Below, piece after piece: positions 33,986 to 46,375 of a DNA stretch of 64,000 nt. Position numbers and translations under genes: made by a program. Origin of the DNA: Phyto melanocephala. Its lineage: Eukaryota; Arthropoda; Insecta; Diptera; Rhinophoridae. The notes under the pieces were generated by a model. That model was not told the origin of the DNA. It worked only from the letters and a program-made list of their open reading frames with translations, and made no database searches. Numbering within the stretch: position 1 is the stretch's first letter; every line of letters starts with the position of its first letter. The DNA lies in assembly GCA_941918925.1 (NCBI GenBank), contig OW799233.1:122848333-122912332 (forward strand). Reading direction: 5' to 3'.

Positions 33986-35905
33986 TTCCTTCTTTCCTTG
34001 CCAACCTTGTTTATAAAATAAAAATATATAATTATAGTTATGAAACACTAGCAAAACATTATAAATTTTCTTAACGCAGTGACGTCACAACAGAATATCA
34101 TTTATTGCACCTCTTAAAACTGGAACACGTAAGTTTAAATTGAATTAAGAAATTATTCTTGGGTACTCTTAGTTAAAAGATATTCACACTACAGATCTAA
34201 GTTAAAAAAATACTGAAATTGTTTTGTTTTTCATATTTTATTGTAAGTGTTTTAAAGTTATTGTAAGTGTTTTAAAGTAAAAATTACAATTGTAAAAATA
34301 AAAAAATATCATCATCAATATATTGTACTTATACGTGACATGTATTTATTTAAATTTTGACCCCATACAAAGGTTTGAAATATCTTTTTTTTATAATTTT
34401 TTTATTGTATTTATTTTTATTCATTTTGTGTTGTTGCAGTATTATTTCACTAAATCACACAAATTGAAAGGTGCCGGTGTAGAAGAAAATGAGGCAGTGT
34501 TTTCAAAGAATTAATACAAGAATATATATATTGCACACTTGATTTTATAGTGCTATATTAATTAATAATAAAAAAGCAACAATTAATTTAATTGTACACA
34601 ACAAAACTGGTAGCTAAAAACGTTAAAGTACGATCCAGTAGGACACTTCATTAAAACTGGGTAGAATCGAGAATCAATTACAACTTCAATCATTAACGTT
34701 TGGTTTTAAATTAAACAATTTTATATAAAAAATTTTATTGACCTATATTTTACTTGCAAGATTTACATTGGCAGACAATATTGCTCATTAGACCCGGAAT
34801 GGTAATGCATTAGTTAATCATATTTAGAAATAAATTAAACTTAAAAGGAGCATTTTAACGAAATTTTTCTTTTTCGTACAACACAAAAATATAAATATTC
34901 TGACAACAGATTCTAGCAGCATTTGTAATTGTATCCGAAATTTTGTATGACAGAAGATAAATATGTGGCAGAAGATAAAGGTATGTGCAAAACATAAAGG
35001 AAGGATTTAAATTATTAAGAAAATACTCCCTTACCATGTTGTATTGAAAAAAGTAAGTATTTAAAAGATTTAAATCTTTGGACGCCATATTGGTTTTTAG
35101 ACCTTTTCATGGGATATATTTTTTTTATTAGTCATCTCTATTATATTCTATTAGTTATTTTATATCAATATTGCAAAGGTTTTATAAAGACAAAACTTCT
35201 GGATGATTCTTCACAAATGCTCTTAAATTACATATACGAGTATTTAAGAAACAAAAATGACAGTCGTTTAAAGCTGAACAAAATTATATTCGTGTGTAAA
35301 TTTGAGGAAAAAGTAGAGTATTTGGGTGATTATATTGCGGTCATTTTATCCAAAATGGCTGTATTGACAAATTTCCAGATATACAATAAATAATAACAAT
35401 ATTTTCTGTAAATTATTGTATAGCTAAGAAGTTTTAACTTTTGTTACAGAAAAAAAAAGAAACAGTATTGTTTCTTGCTTACCCTGCGCGCCATCTAAAT
35501 AAGCACACCTAAAATAATTTATTTTCGAACTTTATACCTATCAGTCATTAATCTGTAACGGTTAATTTTACATATACATTTTTGCATGATAACTTAAATA
35601 TTACATACATATATAAATGTTTTAGATATTAAAAGAGATTTGTTTTTTTTTTTTTTAATTTAAAAATTGTAGCAACTTTAATAGTGGGATGTGCCTACTT
35701 TATTTGTCAATACTTCGTTAATCTTGTTTGACATTAACTGCCTGTTTATCTAAAGGCGAACAAAATTTTCATTCCTACAAAAACGTTGAAAGCAACAACA
35801 AAAACTAAAAATTTGTTTTTGTTTTTAACGTATTTTTAAGAATGAAAATTTCGTTCGCATTTAAATAAACAGACAGTAAATTGTACAATTAAGCGATGTT
35901 ATCGA
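33986..35905. other. AT-rich sequence, nothing firmly recognised
   Basis: A 20-bp tandem duplication (TTATTGTAAGTGTTTTAAAG, twice) lies at 34240-34279. Frames at 34855-35088 (minus) and 35109-35393 (plus) have up to 94 codons but no domain, no signal of splicing and local low complexity. I do not call them genes. Confidence 0.3.
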
Positions 35906-36195
35906 ATTGAATTAAATTTAGCTCCAGTACGGATAGTCGTCGACAGGGTCTTTCAAATTAAGTTTTTTTTCATCTGAGAAAAGCATACGATGCCATTCCG
36001 TGGTCCAAGTCATGTGAGTGTGGCAAAAGCTAAGGCGTTTTGCTTTTCGGGTTGAATTAAGAGGTGTCTTTTTTTCTTTATTTTAATTTTCTTAGTGTGT
36101 TTTCGAAATAACACGCCGTATGGTGGCTAAACTTGCGTTCACTCCTGTTTTGTGTCTTATTTTCTTTCCATTTCTTTTGAGTCATTTTTTCCTCA
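35905..36195 (-). mobile_element. Tc3-like transposase fragment
   Basis: The minus strand, with several frameshifts, reads KTGVNASLATIRRVI, KKTPLNSTRKAKRL, FCHTHMTWTTEWHRMLFSDE and KKLNLKDPVDDYPYWS. This is the helix-turn-helix to first-catalytic-Asp part of a Tc1/Tc3 transposase (FSDEKK holds that Asp). The second and third acidic residues are missing because the copy is cut off. Confidence 0.75.
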
Positions 36196-36269
36196 AAGAA
36201 GAAATAAAAAGACAAGAGAAACGCGAATAAAATAATAACGTTACCACATAATAAGTTTAAAAAAAAGGA

Positions 36270-36495
36270 GATTTTTTTAAACCACAGAAGGTGTGCTATT
36301 CAAATGGCACGCAGTGTATAACTCAACAGATTACGCACTTATTCTGCTGGTTTGGTTGAACGAATTTTTGTTCACAAAAATTGAAGAGGAGGATATTGGC
36401 AGCATTTGGTTTCAACAGGACGGCGCTACGTGCCACACAGCAGAAGCTACACTTTTTTATAGCATTTTCAAAAAAAAAAGTTATTTGTCCGACCC
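36270..36495 (+). mobile_element. DD41D mariner-like transposase fragment around the second Asp
   Basis: The plus-strand frame at 36293-36499 contains TDYALILLVWLNEFLF and then IGSIWFQQDGATCHTAEATL. WFQQDGATCHT is the motif holding the second catalytic Asp in this mariner-like family; the related 3700-4090 copy has QRDGDICHTS. The frame then runs into unrelated repeat sequence. Confidence 0.65.
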
Positions 36496-36612
36496 TTAAT
36501 TTCAACTTCAAAAAGATGATTTCAACCGGCAGGTACTTCATTAAATCGACTTCACTCTCTGTAAGGGTTCAGAAAAAATATACTTTATAAAGTTGTATAC
36601 AAATATTGTATT
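36496..36612 (+). mobile_element. Tail fragment of a hairpin-headed repeat
   Basis: TCAAAAAGATGATTTCAACC, ATCGACTTCACTCTCTGTAA and AATATACTTTATAAAG resemble tails of subgroup B. It is cut by the MITE that follows. Confidence 0.4.
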
Positions 36613-36873
36613 TCGATGACTTACTTCCTCAACCTCGTATCTTAAAAAATACGGTTTTGACTTTTTCATATCAAACGTTTGTTTTATGCTTTAACTAAAA
36701 AAGATTAGTATATTATTACTACTAATATACATAAATATTTACAATCAATTACTTAATAATTGCATTTAAACTTTTAACCAAACACCGAAGTATAAAAAGA
36801 TGAACCGTTTTTTTTTGTCTCTCCTGAAAAATTTTATTTTTTAAGATACGAGGTTGAGGAAGTAAGGCGTCGA
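36613..36873. mobile_element. 261-bp MITE with about 35-bp inverted ends
   Basis: The ends are TCGATGACTTACTTCCTCAA and the inverted TTGAGGAAGTAAGGCGTCGA; the arms extend through CCTCGTATCTTAAAAAA. The interior matches 5660-5892 closely (GCTTTAACTAAAAAAGATTA, CAAACACCGAAGTATAAAAA). It is inserted in the preceding repeat fragment. Confidence 0.8.
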
Positions 36874-36949
36874 TTTATTTTGGAAGAACTTTGTTTTTGT
36901 AAAAACGAAAGTCAATTTAGCGATGTCCATGTGTCCATATATATATATA

Positions 36950-37320
36950 TATATGTTCCCGTCGTTCCTACAAGGAGCATAGGGCCTCAACAAAATCTTT
37001 CCATTTAGATCTGTCCATTGCCATATTTTTAACTTCATTCCAGCTAGTTTGCATGTTTTTAGCTTCGATTTCAATTTGTCGTCGCCATGTATGCGCTGGT
37101 CGACCTCTTCTGCGGCTGCCTTAAGGGTTCCACTCGATAGCGGTTTTGGCAATATCTGTGACGGGCTTTCGTATGGTGTGACCTATCCAGTTCCATTTTC
37201 TTCTTTGGATTTCTGTAGTTATGGGGAACTGATTCGTTTGATGCCATAGTCTGTTGTTTGATATAGTCCGTGGCCAAAAGACTCGAAAAATTTTTCTAAG
37301 GCATTTGTTTATAAAAACAT
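36950..37320 (-). mobile_element. RTE-like LINE 3' end
   Basis: Across three frames the minus strand reads NKCLRKIFRVFWPRTISNNR, LWHQTNQFPITTEIQRRKWN, WIGHTIRKPVTDIAKTAIEW, then GSRRRGRPAHTWRRQIEIEA and KWKDFVEALCSL followed by a stop. These are the familiar last residues of RTE-type endonuclease/reverse-transcriptase proteins. After a very short 3' untranslated region there is an (AT)n run (36937-36954), consistent with the short repeat tails of RTE elements. It is strongly 5'-truncated and frameshifted. Confidence 0.75.
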
Positions 37321-38345
37321 GTGTTGGTTAAATCAATTTTTAGAACACCAAGCATGTTGCACAGACTTATATGTGGTAAAAAAATTTTTAAATATTTAGG
37401 AATAAATACCTACGAAAATCCAGTACAATCGCCCAATAACTTTCTGAGATATGAGCAACTAAACACAACTGCCTTTTTTCAATTATATCTACCAACAAAA
37501 TTTAAATTTTTCGGCTATAGGATAATTTATAAAGAAACTTGTTATTTTTATGATGATGATATGGTTTTTAAACTATTTATAAAAAAAATTTTAACAGATG
37601 AATCGCCAACCGGCAAAGTTATAGGCAAAAATTATTTAGAAATATGTATATTTTTTAAATAGTTTTTAATAATTTCTAAATTAATTTTGGGCACGCTTAA
37701 GACACCAAATTACTAGCCGCAGTCTCTTAAATTGTTTCTACTAAAAACCAACAAATCGGTTTGAAATTGGGTAAGATATAAGCACCAAAATAGAACTGCT
37801 AAGGTGTTTTTTTCTAAAATTAACAAACGAAATTTGATTTTTTATAATTTTTTTTATGAGAGGATTAATATGGGCATCAAATAAAAGGGCTTGACTACTT
37901 AGTTAAATAAAATACATTATCAACATTTAAAATCCATGATGGACGCAACTATAAAATGTCTAACAATCAATATATACATGTTAAATCTAGTTATAATTTA
38001 AATTTACCCCTTAATGTTGGTTCCAAATGAAAATGCTTGACTTTCCTTTGGAAAACTTAAAATCCAAGACTATGTAATAACTGAAATGATGGTTTTATTC
38101 AATCTCACAATATTGGTATCATTAAGAAAATATAAAATCCAAAATGGCGCCAGGAGCAAAATGGCTGATATTATTTTGTCTCAACCCCATCCAATGGATA
38201 TGATATGAGAGCGCTTTACTAATAGAATACAGTTAATTATTTAAAAATTTAAATTTAAAGATGGCGGAAATTGTAAAGCAAAATGGCGCTTTAATTTTTA
38301 CAATATCAATAGGGGCCACTTTTATAAAATTATCACACTCTTTTA
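37316..38345 (-). mobile_element. Subgroup C repeat modules, diverged
   Basis: Modules such as CAATCGCCCAATAACTTTCT and GATATGAGCAACTAAACAC (near 37420-37470), TTGAAATTGGGTAAGATATA (37760) and AAGATGGCGGAAATTGTAAA with AAAATGGCG (38260-38290) match 4300-4700 and 17770-18120. The 113-codon frame at 37321-37662 lies inside these modules, so I treat it as a shadow although it is long. Confidence 0.45.
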
Positions 38346-39039
38346 AATTCTGACTGCATGTATTTCTTCCATTTAGCTTTTAAGAGTTGTATATGCAACT
38401 ATTATTCTCAAACATTTTACATTTAAACCAGAAATCATTTTTAAATTGTCGATAGTTTTCTTTTAGTAAAAAAAATTAAACAAAATACCTACAATAGGAA
38501 AACTAACACAAAAATTATATTTGGTGAATTCACAAGATATGTTATCACGTTGTATCGCCAAAATGTATAAAATTTCAAAATGACTTAAAAACCATACAAT
38601 ATAATTTTTCTTTAACAATATATTTTAACCATTTTAAAATTTTAGAAAATATGGCAATATGACTTAATAGCAAACATTATGAATGTACCAATTATGCTTC
38701 TAGCTTTGTGCGTCTGTTTATACAGTGTATTAAAATTATATAAAAAAGTAAAACAAAAAAGTTGTCCCGAAATTGTATACAAAATAAAACTTAAACACTT
38801 GAAAAGTGTCACATGTGTCAATGAAAATTTATTGATGTTTAGGGTAATCGAACACAATGATTTTTTTTTTCTTAATTTTTAATTTTATTTTATAAATAAA
38901 GTGGTCATATGTATTAAATGTTAACAAATAAGCTTGTAGACCTTAAATTGTTATATTTAATATAAATTTAAGTAATTTCCGGTTAAAGTTGAGGAGAAAA
39001 AATAAAATTATGTCAAAAATATAACAGAATATAACGTAC
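38346..39039. other. AT-rich sequence, nothing firmly recognised
   Basis: Short overlapping frames occur on both strands at 38642-38882. The plus frame begins MNVPIMLLALCVCLYSVL, like a signal or membrane segment, but nothing else supports a gene. Confidence 0.3.
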
Positions 39040-39282
39040 CCAAAAATGAACTTCGTCGCTGAACACAATTTTTCGATAAGAAGCGCGCGATGAACTTTCT
39101 TAACAGAGCACGCATTTTGATAATAAAATTAAATAATTTGCAAGCGTTGTTCGTTTGTAAAATAATTCATGGTTAAATTATAGACCAAACTGAAGATGTT
39201 TGACAGTGAAACAAAACACGAAACGTGCGTCAGCTGTTTAAACCAGTGTTGCCAAAAAGATAATAACTAAAAAATCACCCTT
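39040..39282 (-). mobile_element. DD41D mariner-like element, 5' end with internal deletion
   Basis: The right edge is AAGGGTG (inverted) with TA outside (39283-39284), identical to the end at 50631. Reading inward on the minus strand, MNYFTNEQRLQII starts the transposase N-terminus, FYYQNACSVKKVHRAL follows after a stop, and the text then jumps directly to RKIVFSDEVHF, which holds the first catalytic Asp. The intervening helix-turn-helix and linker are deleted. Confidence 0.7.
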
Positions 39283-39404
39283 TACTACTAATTTCGATTT
39301 AAGATAACCGCACTTCATTTTCAAAGCAGTTAAGTTCAATTATATTTACAGATGTAAACCTATACGATGCAACTAATGGAGTGCAATTAGCATTGATGAA
39401 TGGC

Positions 39405-39770
39405 TCTTTGATTTTTATAATTTTTTTATAAACAAAGCTGTTTTAATTAAAATTAGCTTCATCACTAATAACCAGATTATCAACTTTGGCCAACTGTTGA
39501 AATTTAACTTAAAATTAAGACGTTGCCGATGATCTGGGAGTTTTATTTCTTGCATAGTTTGCACCTTATATGGAAAAAACAGCAAATATTTTTTTAAATA
39601 CGATGTAGTTCTTAGCTGAACAAAATGCCTCCTCGTAGACTTTGCTCTACACATTAAATATTATTGCGTTCAATATAATGCGAATTAAACGTGGTTTATC
39701 AGTTCAGGGCAAATCTCTTGTGGCGCCACGTTGGTGGTGACGATGAACTTAGCAACAAATCATTACTTCA
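39405..39770 (-). mobile_element. DD41D mariner-like transposase, middle fragment
   Basis: The minus frame at 39415-39654 reads TSYLKKYLLFFPYKVQTMQE and IKLPDHRQRLNF, which matches the stretch before the first Asp in mariner-like transposases (L.PYKIQL.QEL...DH..R..F). Near 39455-39475 another frame has NLVISDEANF, the first-Asp motif. Ends were not found. Confidence 0.65.
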
Positions 39771-40029
39771 CAGATCAAAATTCTGACATGATTCTCATTG
39801 CGATAAAATAATTAATCACTGATTTAAAGAACAAAATTATATTATTCTGGTTCCTTGTTTAGTTTTGAATCTCTCCATTATTTATTCTCCAGTTATTACA
39901 TTTATCAACTCCATAGTGAGTTTTGACCCATCCTCTATTTTACATGTCTCATTTTAAATCAGGTCTCTAGTAAAACACTTCTTTGTAAGACAGACTGAGT
40001 AAACAAGTTAATAATGTCGATTGTTTTAA

Positions 40030-40930
40030 TTGAAAAATGAGTTTATTGAATTGATACATTTTTTAAAGTATTGTCCATCGTTAGCCACTACTTTTCCCAT
40101 CTTATTGGTTGCATACGGACTCCGCGCCAAAAGAACTGCTCCGGTTTTGAGGTAAAGAATCAATCAAGCCGATTTCTGATACTCTGTTTTGAAGTATTCC
40201 AATAAGGGCATTCAACATCGATTGAAGCAAATAATGGTCAGAAGGGGCAAGGTCTGATCTATAGTTCAATTGAGTCAGAACTTTCCATCCACTATTTTCT
40301 AAATAGTTTTGACCAGTATTGCAATATGTGGACGAGCGTTATCTTGATGGAAAATTATGACCTCGTGTCTGGTTAAATAGTCTGGTCGTTGCTCTCTTCA
40401 TATGAATCAATTGTATTCGATCCACGTGCCGTGTGATCGCCTGGCACGATTTTAATAGCTCATAATACAAAACTTCTGATCTCACCAAATACAGAGCATT
40501 AACTTGGCGTCATGGATATTCGGCTTTAGCGTTGATTTGGCTAGTTGACCGGACTTTACATTAGATTGTTTGCGCTTAGGGTGATCGTGATGTATTCATT
40601 TTTCATCACCAATAACAATACAATTCAAAAATTTCTTTCTTTTGCAGCGTTCAAGCATCATATTTTCATGCCTTTCAACGCTTCTCGACTTCAGTTCTTG
40701 CTTTTGAATGAATAGCAATGCTTTTAAGCATAGGCAAATGGCTTGTTGTGTAACTCCCAATGACAATGCAAATTCTTCTTGCATTTAAGTAATGCTTCCA
40801 ATTCTTCATCATCAAACTTTTTCGGCTGACCAGGCCTTTTCTTGTCTTCTTTGTTGAAATCATCACTTTTGAATCGGGGAACCATCGTTAACAAGTTTTT
40901 TGAGTTGGTGCATATTGACCGTAAGCTTCT
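40030..40930 (-). mobile_element. mariner (D34D) transposase pseudogene
   Basis: On the minus strand, in order: KRPGQPKKFDDEELEALL; QEEFALSLGVTQQAI with QKQELKSRSVERHENM (helix-turn-helix); NCIVIGDEK (first Asp); VIFHQDNARPHIAIL (second Asp); WKVLTQLNYRSDLAPSDHYL (third Asp). I count 34 residues between the second and third Asp, the D34D signature of true mariners. At least four stops or frameshifts break the frame. The Trp after GDEK is a stop. Terminal inverted repeats were not identified with certainty. Confidence 0.85.
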
Positions 40931-42469
40931 ACCAACAATCGATAACTTTCAGCAGCAGTTTTCTTCTAATGAAAGAAGGTCATCAGGTATTATTTACTTT
41001 TATACCAATAATAGTCATTGAAGAGTATGTTGTTTAGTAAGAACAACTCATTATCAAAGTTGTGCTGTGACCATCCAATTATGTTTTAAAAATTATAATA
41101 ATTTCTTAAAACAATGAAAACTAATAAAGAGTATTTTAAAAAATGTATGAAACAAATACGAATTTTTAAACATACAAAGAAACAGCTTCATCTTCAGTGG
41201 TATTGTTTAAGACCGAAGCGTAAAATGGCAAGTCATAATAATGTTTCCAAATTTCCACAAGGTCGTGTGATAAAAGGGTTTCAAAATTTTTTTTCTTTTC
41301 AGTTCTGGAATAATATATTTTTTTAAGAAATGGTTCTGTAATGGTTCTCCCTGCAGTTGTCCTTATTTTCCCTATTTTTCTAAAAACATTCTCTATGATG
41401 ATTTAAATTTGAAATGTTATTAAACTGGTGCTTTCAGCGTAAGAGCTGCAGCAGTTTTCTAGTCACATAAAGAAACCCCGCTCCTTAATTTCCGTAGTGT
41501 TCCGAATTCGTTAAAGAAATCCCAGTATGCACTTGGCTTATTCTATTTAAGCTCGTTCCACAAAGCTAGAGAATTTCGAAAAAACCTGGTAAATTTAACA
41601 AACCAGTTTTGTTACTAAGTGCAATTTTTGGTGATAAAAATACTGACTGATTTTATCAGTATATTTTCTCTCATAAAGATCTTGAAGAACTGTCAGAATA
41701 AATTGTCATCTCGTTTTTTTAAATTTTTTTACCGAACGAATTTTGCATCTTAGCTGCTTTATTATCTTTTTGTAAAATATTCTTAGTAAATTTTTCATTG
41801 ATTTGAAATAATTATTTTTTATAAAATGTTTAATAAATACATTTTTAAATTGTAATTTTAAACACTTTTGTAATCTCATTACCTTTGACGGATATTAATT
41901 TTCACCTTAAATATTTTAAAAATCTTATGTTTCTTTAATCACTTTTATGCAAAATTTGTTTAAATCCCTTAATAAAACATTCGCCTTACAAAATACTTTG
42001 CATTAATTTGCACAACAAACGAAAATCCTTTTTATATAACATGCCACAAAATGTTGCCAATACACCTTTTGAATTTCTTGTGCACTCACTTGCTCGTTTG
42101 CATGCATAGAATCAAATCATCTCAAAACGAACAAAGTAAAACAAATAGGTTTTCAAAATAATACCACAACAATAAACAAATTGTACAACAAGAACAACAA
42201 CAAATAATATCCCAGCAAAAAAGAAAACATGACAAAGAAGTAATTTTGCCGATGTTTAACAATGATAATGTGATTCAATTTAAGTGAAAACACTAATGAC
42301 TTTAACATTAACATGTCACTGGAGAGCAAGTGTTTATATAAATTTATTAATGAAAAATAAGAGCATAGTACTCATGCATATTTGGTGAAAAGCAACCGAT
42401 GTTTCATGAGTTAATGATCATTGCATACACAAATTATTTAAGATACATATTATGCTTGATGTTTTATTA
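40931..42469. other. AT-rich sequence, nothing recognised
   Basis: A 70-codon plus frame at 41114-41326 has no domain. No element ends or RNA genes seen. Confidence 0.3.
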
Positions 42470-43135
42470 AATATACCCACCACCTTCATTTCGTCATTCC
42501 GTTTGTAACACATAGAAATATCAATTTTAGACCCTATAAAGTACATATTTTTAAAGTTGCGGTTTTATTTTATGACGATCTAGCTATATCCGTCCGTCTG
42601 TTGCCAGATTCTTTCTTATAGACAAGGTTTGCTTGGTATTCAAAATAGACTAAATAGGAATATTAGGAAGAGAGTTATAGCTCGTAATACAAGAGAAGGT
42701 CAAAAAGAACCATATCCTTCGAACATCGAATAAAATGCAATTGTGACTAAAAGCATTGACGTAGAGCAATGAAATTTCGAATGTTAAAAAAATTTGAGTA
42801 AAAAAATATCTCTTCTTGAAAATTGCTTAAATCTATGCATTAGGAAAGAAGTTATAGATCAAAATGTACGAAAATTTATACCGCACAGTGTATTTTTTGG
42901 TATATATAAAATTTAAGACCTAATTAAACTGACAAAATTAGATGTACGATTCTAAAATTTTGTAAGAGTTGCATTTTTATCAACGGAAAATTATATTTAT
43001 TTTAACATAGCATATCAAAGTAGAAAGAGATTATTCCATAGCTTTTACTGTTAATAACAAAATACTTAGTAAATTTTGTGCTCTAAAAGTACATACAATT
43101 GGTGGTGAGTATCGAAAATTCGGCACTACCAAATA
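42470..43135 (-). mobile_element. Subgroup A repeat, inverted and shortened copy
   Basis: It starts TATACCCACCACCTTCATTT and continues TCGTCATTCCGTTTGTAACA, GACGATCTAGCTATATCCGT, ATACCGCACAGTGTATTTTT and GGTGGTGAGTATCGAAAATT with GGCACTACCAAATATAG, which are the tail-to-head phrases of subgroup A in reverse complement. The nested mariner derivative and most of the interior are missing. Confidence 0.65.
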
Positions 43136-43810
43136 TAGTTTTTATATACACCATTTATTACAAATTACTTCCTATTAAGAAAGCCATTTAAAATTGGTGC
43201 TTTTTTGTTTTTTTGAAAATTTTATTCAATTCCACTTCTTTATTTTTTTTTTGTGCTGGGATATTTTGTTGTTTTGCATGCAACATTAACAACCGTTATA
43301 TAAATTATAGTTTTAAATTACATTCGTGATACAACAAAATAATCTAAAGTATTGCACTTAATACGAGAATATTCAAAATTATAGTGAAATAAAAGCATTA
43401 CAGAACTGAATTGAAAATAGACCCCATATGGTGTAATGATTTTTGAGTTTAAAATTAAAACAACAATAGCGATGAACTGTAAGCAAAATTAAAATGAAAA
43501 AAATAAAAAACAAAACAAAAATGATCAAATCTAAATAAATTTTCAAATACACTTGTCACAAACATTAATATACACAGTCACTTATACGTTCGCTCATTTA
43601 TGACATGTTGTAAGGAACAGAAAAGTGACATGCCATCAGCAGAAGCTATAATATGTGAGTTCTTAAAATGCAAACATACCACAATCAAATTAAAACTTAT
43701 CAGTTAGTCTTAATTCTTTAGCTGATTAGTTTTTCTTCGCTTATTTTAAACTTTAACAGTCAAACTCCGTGAAAAAAAAACAATTTTTCATTTCCAATTT
43801 GTTTATATAT
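43136..43810. other. AT-rich spacer, nothing recognised
   Basis: No gene or terminus found between two A-type copies. Confidence 0.3.
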
Positions 43811-45689
43811 AACAAGTAAGAGCACTATATTCGGCTGTGCCGAATCTTTTATACCCACCACCAATTTTGTGTTCATTAAAAGCACAATATTTATTATTTT
43901 CTTAATCGCTATCGAATAATCTCTTTATAATAAAATATGTATCACTTTCTTTGTAGAGGGTGGTTAAAATTTAAGGGCCCATGTTGAAGGTGCACTACAC
44001 CTAGTCTTTAAATTTGTTTTCTGCATTTCACGTCACATTTCTCAATCTCAAACTTACTCAATTTGATCCGTGGAAAAATACGCAAATAAGCAACGCTTTA
44101 AAGTTATTCAGGTTTTTTATGAAAATGGGCGTTCAAATCAAAATGCATTTTGTGCACTTCGTAATTCTTTTGGTCAACATAATCGTTCAAATTCGTCCAC
44201 AATCGGGAGAATTGTAAAAAATATTTAAATTTCTGCAAAACAGGTCTGTATAAAATGCTAGAAAATCTGTGAATGCCTTCTTAGTTCGTTGAATGGGAAC
44301 GATAGTGTGGCAAAATAGCAGTCAATCACGACTCATCATCATGCCCAACAATTGAGCATCAACATTGTCATTGAAAATTTGGACCATCAGATAGAGGAGT
44401 GGTTCCAAGGATGGGGGGGCCATATGGCCGATATTTTGTTAAACACATAATTGAACCATACAAATATTATAATTGCAAAAAGAAATAATAATAATATCCT
44501 AAATAATTTGTGTTTTATTTAAATTCAACATCGGTCCTTAAAATTTAACCACCCTTTATAACTTCGATATGCTACTAAAATGCTTTTGTAAATGTAGTCT
44601 TTCAATTAAAGTGGGCGTTAAAGTAGGCGTGTCAATAAAGTTTCAGCTAATAAATACAACTTAGATATTTCAATATAGTCCTTTATTATTCCAAAATCTT
44701 TATTAATAGAGAAATTATATGAATTGTAGTTAAAACGTTATATGGGAGGTGGGCGTAAAAGTGGGCGTGGCACCTTAATTTTCTAGCACAGTAATGACAC
44801 TGCCTAGGGGGATATACGTAGCAAATTTTATCATCATACCTCTAATTTTGGCGGTTTTATGAGCTTTTAAATTTCATTAACGGTAGATAACGTAAAAAGT
44901 GGGCGTTATAGTAGGCGTGTCAGAGTTATTTTTGCGAATGAGTACAACTTAGGTGTTTCAATATAGCCCTTTATTATTCCAAAATCTTTATTAATAGAGA
45001 AATTATATGAATTTTAGGTAAAACGTTATATGGGAGGTGGGCGTAAAAGTGGGCGTGGCACATTGATTTTCCGTTACAAAAAAGCGTCTCACCAAAAAGC
45101 ATAGTCTGCAAAATTTCAGAGTCGTACATCCAATTTTGTTGCTTTTATGACGTTTTTGTTTTTAAATATACCGAAAAATACACTGTGCGGTATAAATTTT
45201 CGTACATTTTGACCGATAACTGCTCATAGATTTAAACAATGCATAGATTTAAACAATTTTCGGGAAAAAATTTTTTTTTTACTCAGAAAATATATATTCG
45301 AAGTTTCATGAGTCTACGTTAATGCGTTTGGACACAATTCCATTTTATTCGATGTTTGAAGGACACGGTTTTTTCGACCTACTCTTGCTTTTCGAGCTAT
45401 AACTCTCTTCCTAATATTCCGATTTAGCCCATTTTCAATACCAAACAAACCTTGTCTATAAGAAAGATTCTGGCATAATTTGAGCCCCCTAGCTTTTTCG
45501 GTGCGACCTCTATCGTGCTTTCAACAGACGGACAGACGGACAGATGGACGGACATAGCTAGATCGTCATCAAATCAAACCCTGATTCAGAATATATATAC
45601 TTTACGGGGTCTAAAATGGATATTTCGATGTGTTACAAACGGAATGACAAAATGAATATACCCCCACCATTTTTTTGGTGGCGGGTATA
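43811..45689 (+). mobile_element. Hairpin-headed repeat, subgroup A, copy 3
   Basis: Same perfect hairpin (43829-43845), same nested mariner derivative and same GGTGGCGGGTATAA tail as copies 1 and 2. Near 45223 a short tandem duplication around CATAGATTTAAACAAT is private to this copy. Open frames inside (for example 44014-44217) are shadows. Confidence 0.8.
43966..44556. mobile_element. Nested DD41D-type mariner derivative in A copy 3
   Basis: TA outside each end; inverted ends GAGGGTGGTTAAAATTTAAG and the counterpart ending ACCACCCTT. It occupies the same point of the host repeat as in copies 1 and 2. Confidence 0.75.
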
Positions 45690-46199
45690 AAAATGTACAC
45701 AAAAAACTTCTCTCTTAGCTGTAATAATCGAAAGAAAAAATATATCTGAAGTAGTAAGTAGATACAGAAAAAACCTCAACGCTGAACAGAGAAGTTGCCG
45801 AGATTTGTATATTCGGCAAAATTCTTACCGGTATTAAGTACGCTGCTAGAGAATAGGACGCACAAAATATGAACCCCATTCAGTTTGTGTTTAACACCTT
45901 CCAAATGAAGATTTTAAGGCGTTAAAAAATAATTAGAGCTTCTAATAGTTAAAAATATTCCGAGTATCAAAACTTTTTTTAAAATAGTTATGGTTTCGAT
46001 TGTTAAATAAAAACAATCATCTGTTCTTATCGCTACCTAACTGGTGGCTAGAGCAGGACAAAAATAGTGATATAAATGAAAGATAATAACAAACAAAAGT
46101 AAAAGGGTTGCTGTTTGGTAAATTTTTAACTCATTGTGGTTAAAAATATATGAAAAAAGAAAATTAAAGTAGTTACCGCATTCAACTAAATTAAATCCC
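45690..46199. other. AT-rich spacer, nothing recognised
   Basis: No gene or element terminus identified. Confidence 0.3.
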
Positions 46200-46330
46200 G
46201 GGAGTTAAATAGATGATATTTACAACCAACATGTAACCACCGATCAAAGAGTGCTGATGATGAAATCGTAGCTGGTTTTGAAAATGCATTCGACTCGGCT
46301 AGTGTCGGTAAAATTATAAAATTTTTAAAA
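46200..46330 (+). repeat. Short dispersed repeat module
   Basis: GATCAAAGAGTGCTGATGAT, GAAATCGTAGCTGGTTTTGA and AAATGCATTCGACTCGGCTA are found inverted at 53845-53925 and, with a deletion, at 22765-22805. TAGATGATATTTACA on its left is also matched inverted near 53930. Confidence 0.7.
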
Positions 46331-46375
46331 TTTTCTTTATTTATCACAAAATTCTTTGTAACACATCAGCATATT

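Noticed and set aside
34855..35088. 77-codon minus frame starting MASKDLNLLNTYFF
   Set aside because: Same reasons; it lies head to head with the preceding frame without any shared promoter signal.
35109..35393. 94-codon frame starting MGYIFFISHLYYILLV
   Set aside because: No recognisable domain, no splice or promoter context, and composition typical of translated AT-rich DNA.
37321..37662. 113-codon open frame on the plus strand
   Set aside because: It lies within subgroup C modules that occur elsewhere with stops in the same frame, and no domain is visible.
38679..38882. 67-codon frame with a signal-like start
   Set aside because: An antiparallel frame of equal length covers the same stretch, and there is no supporting signal.
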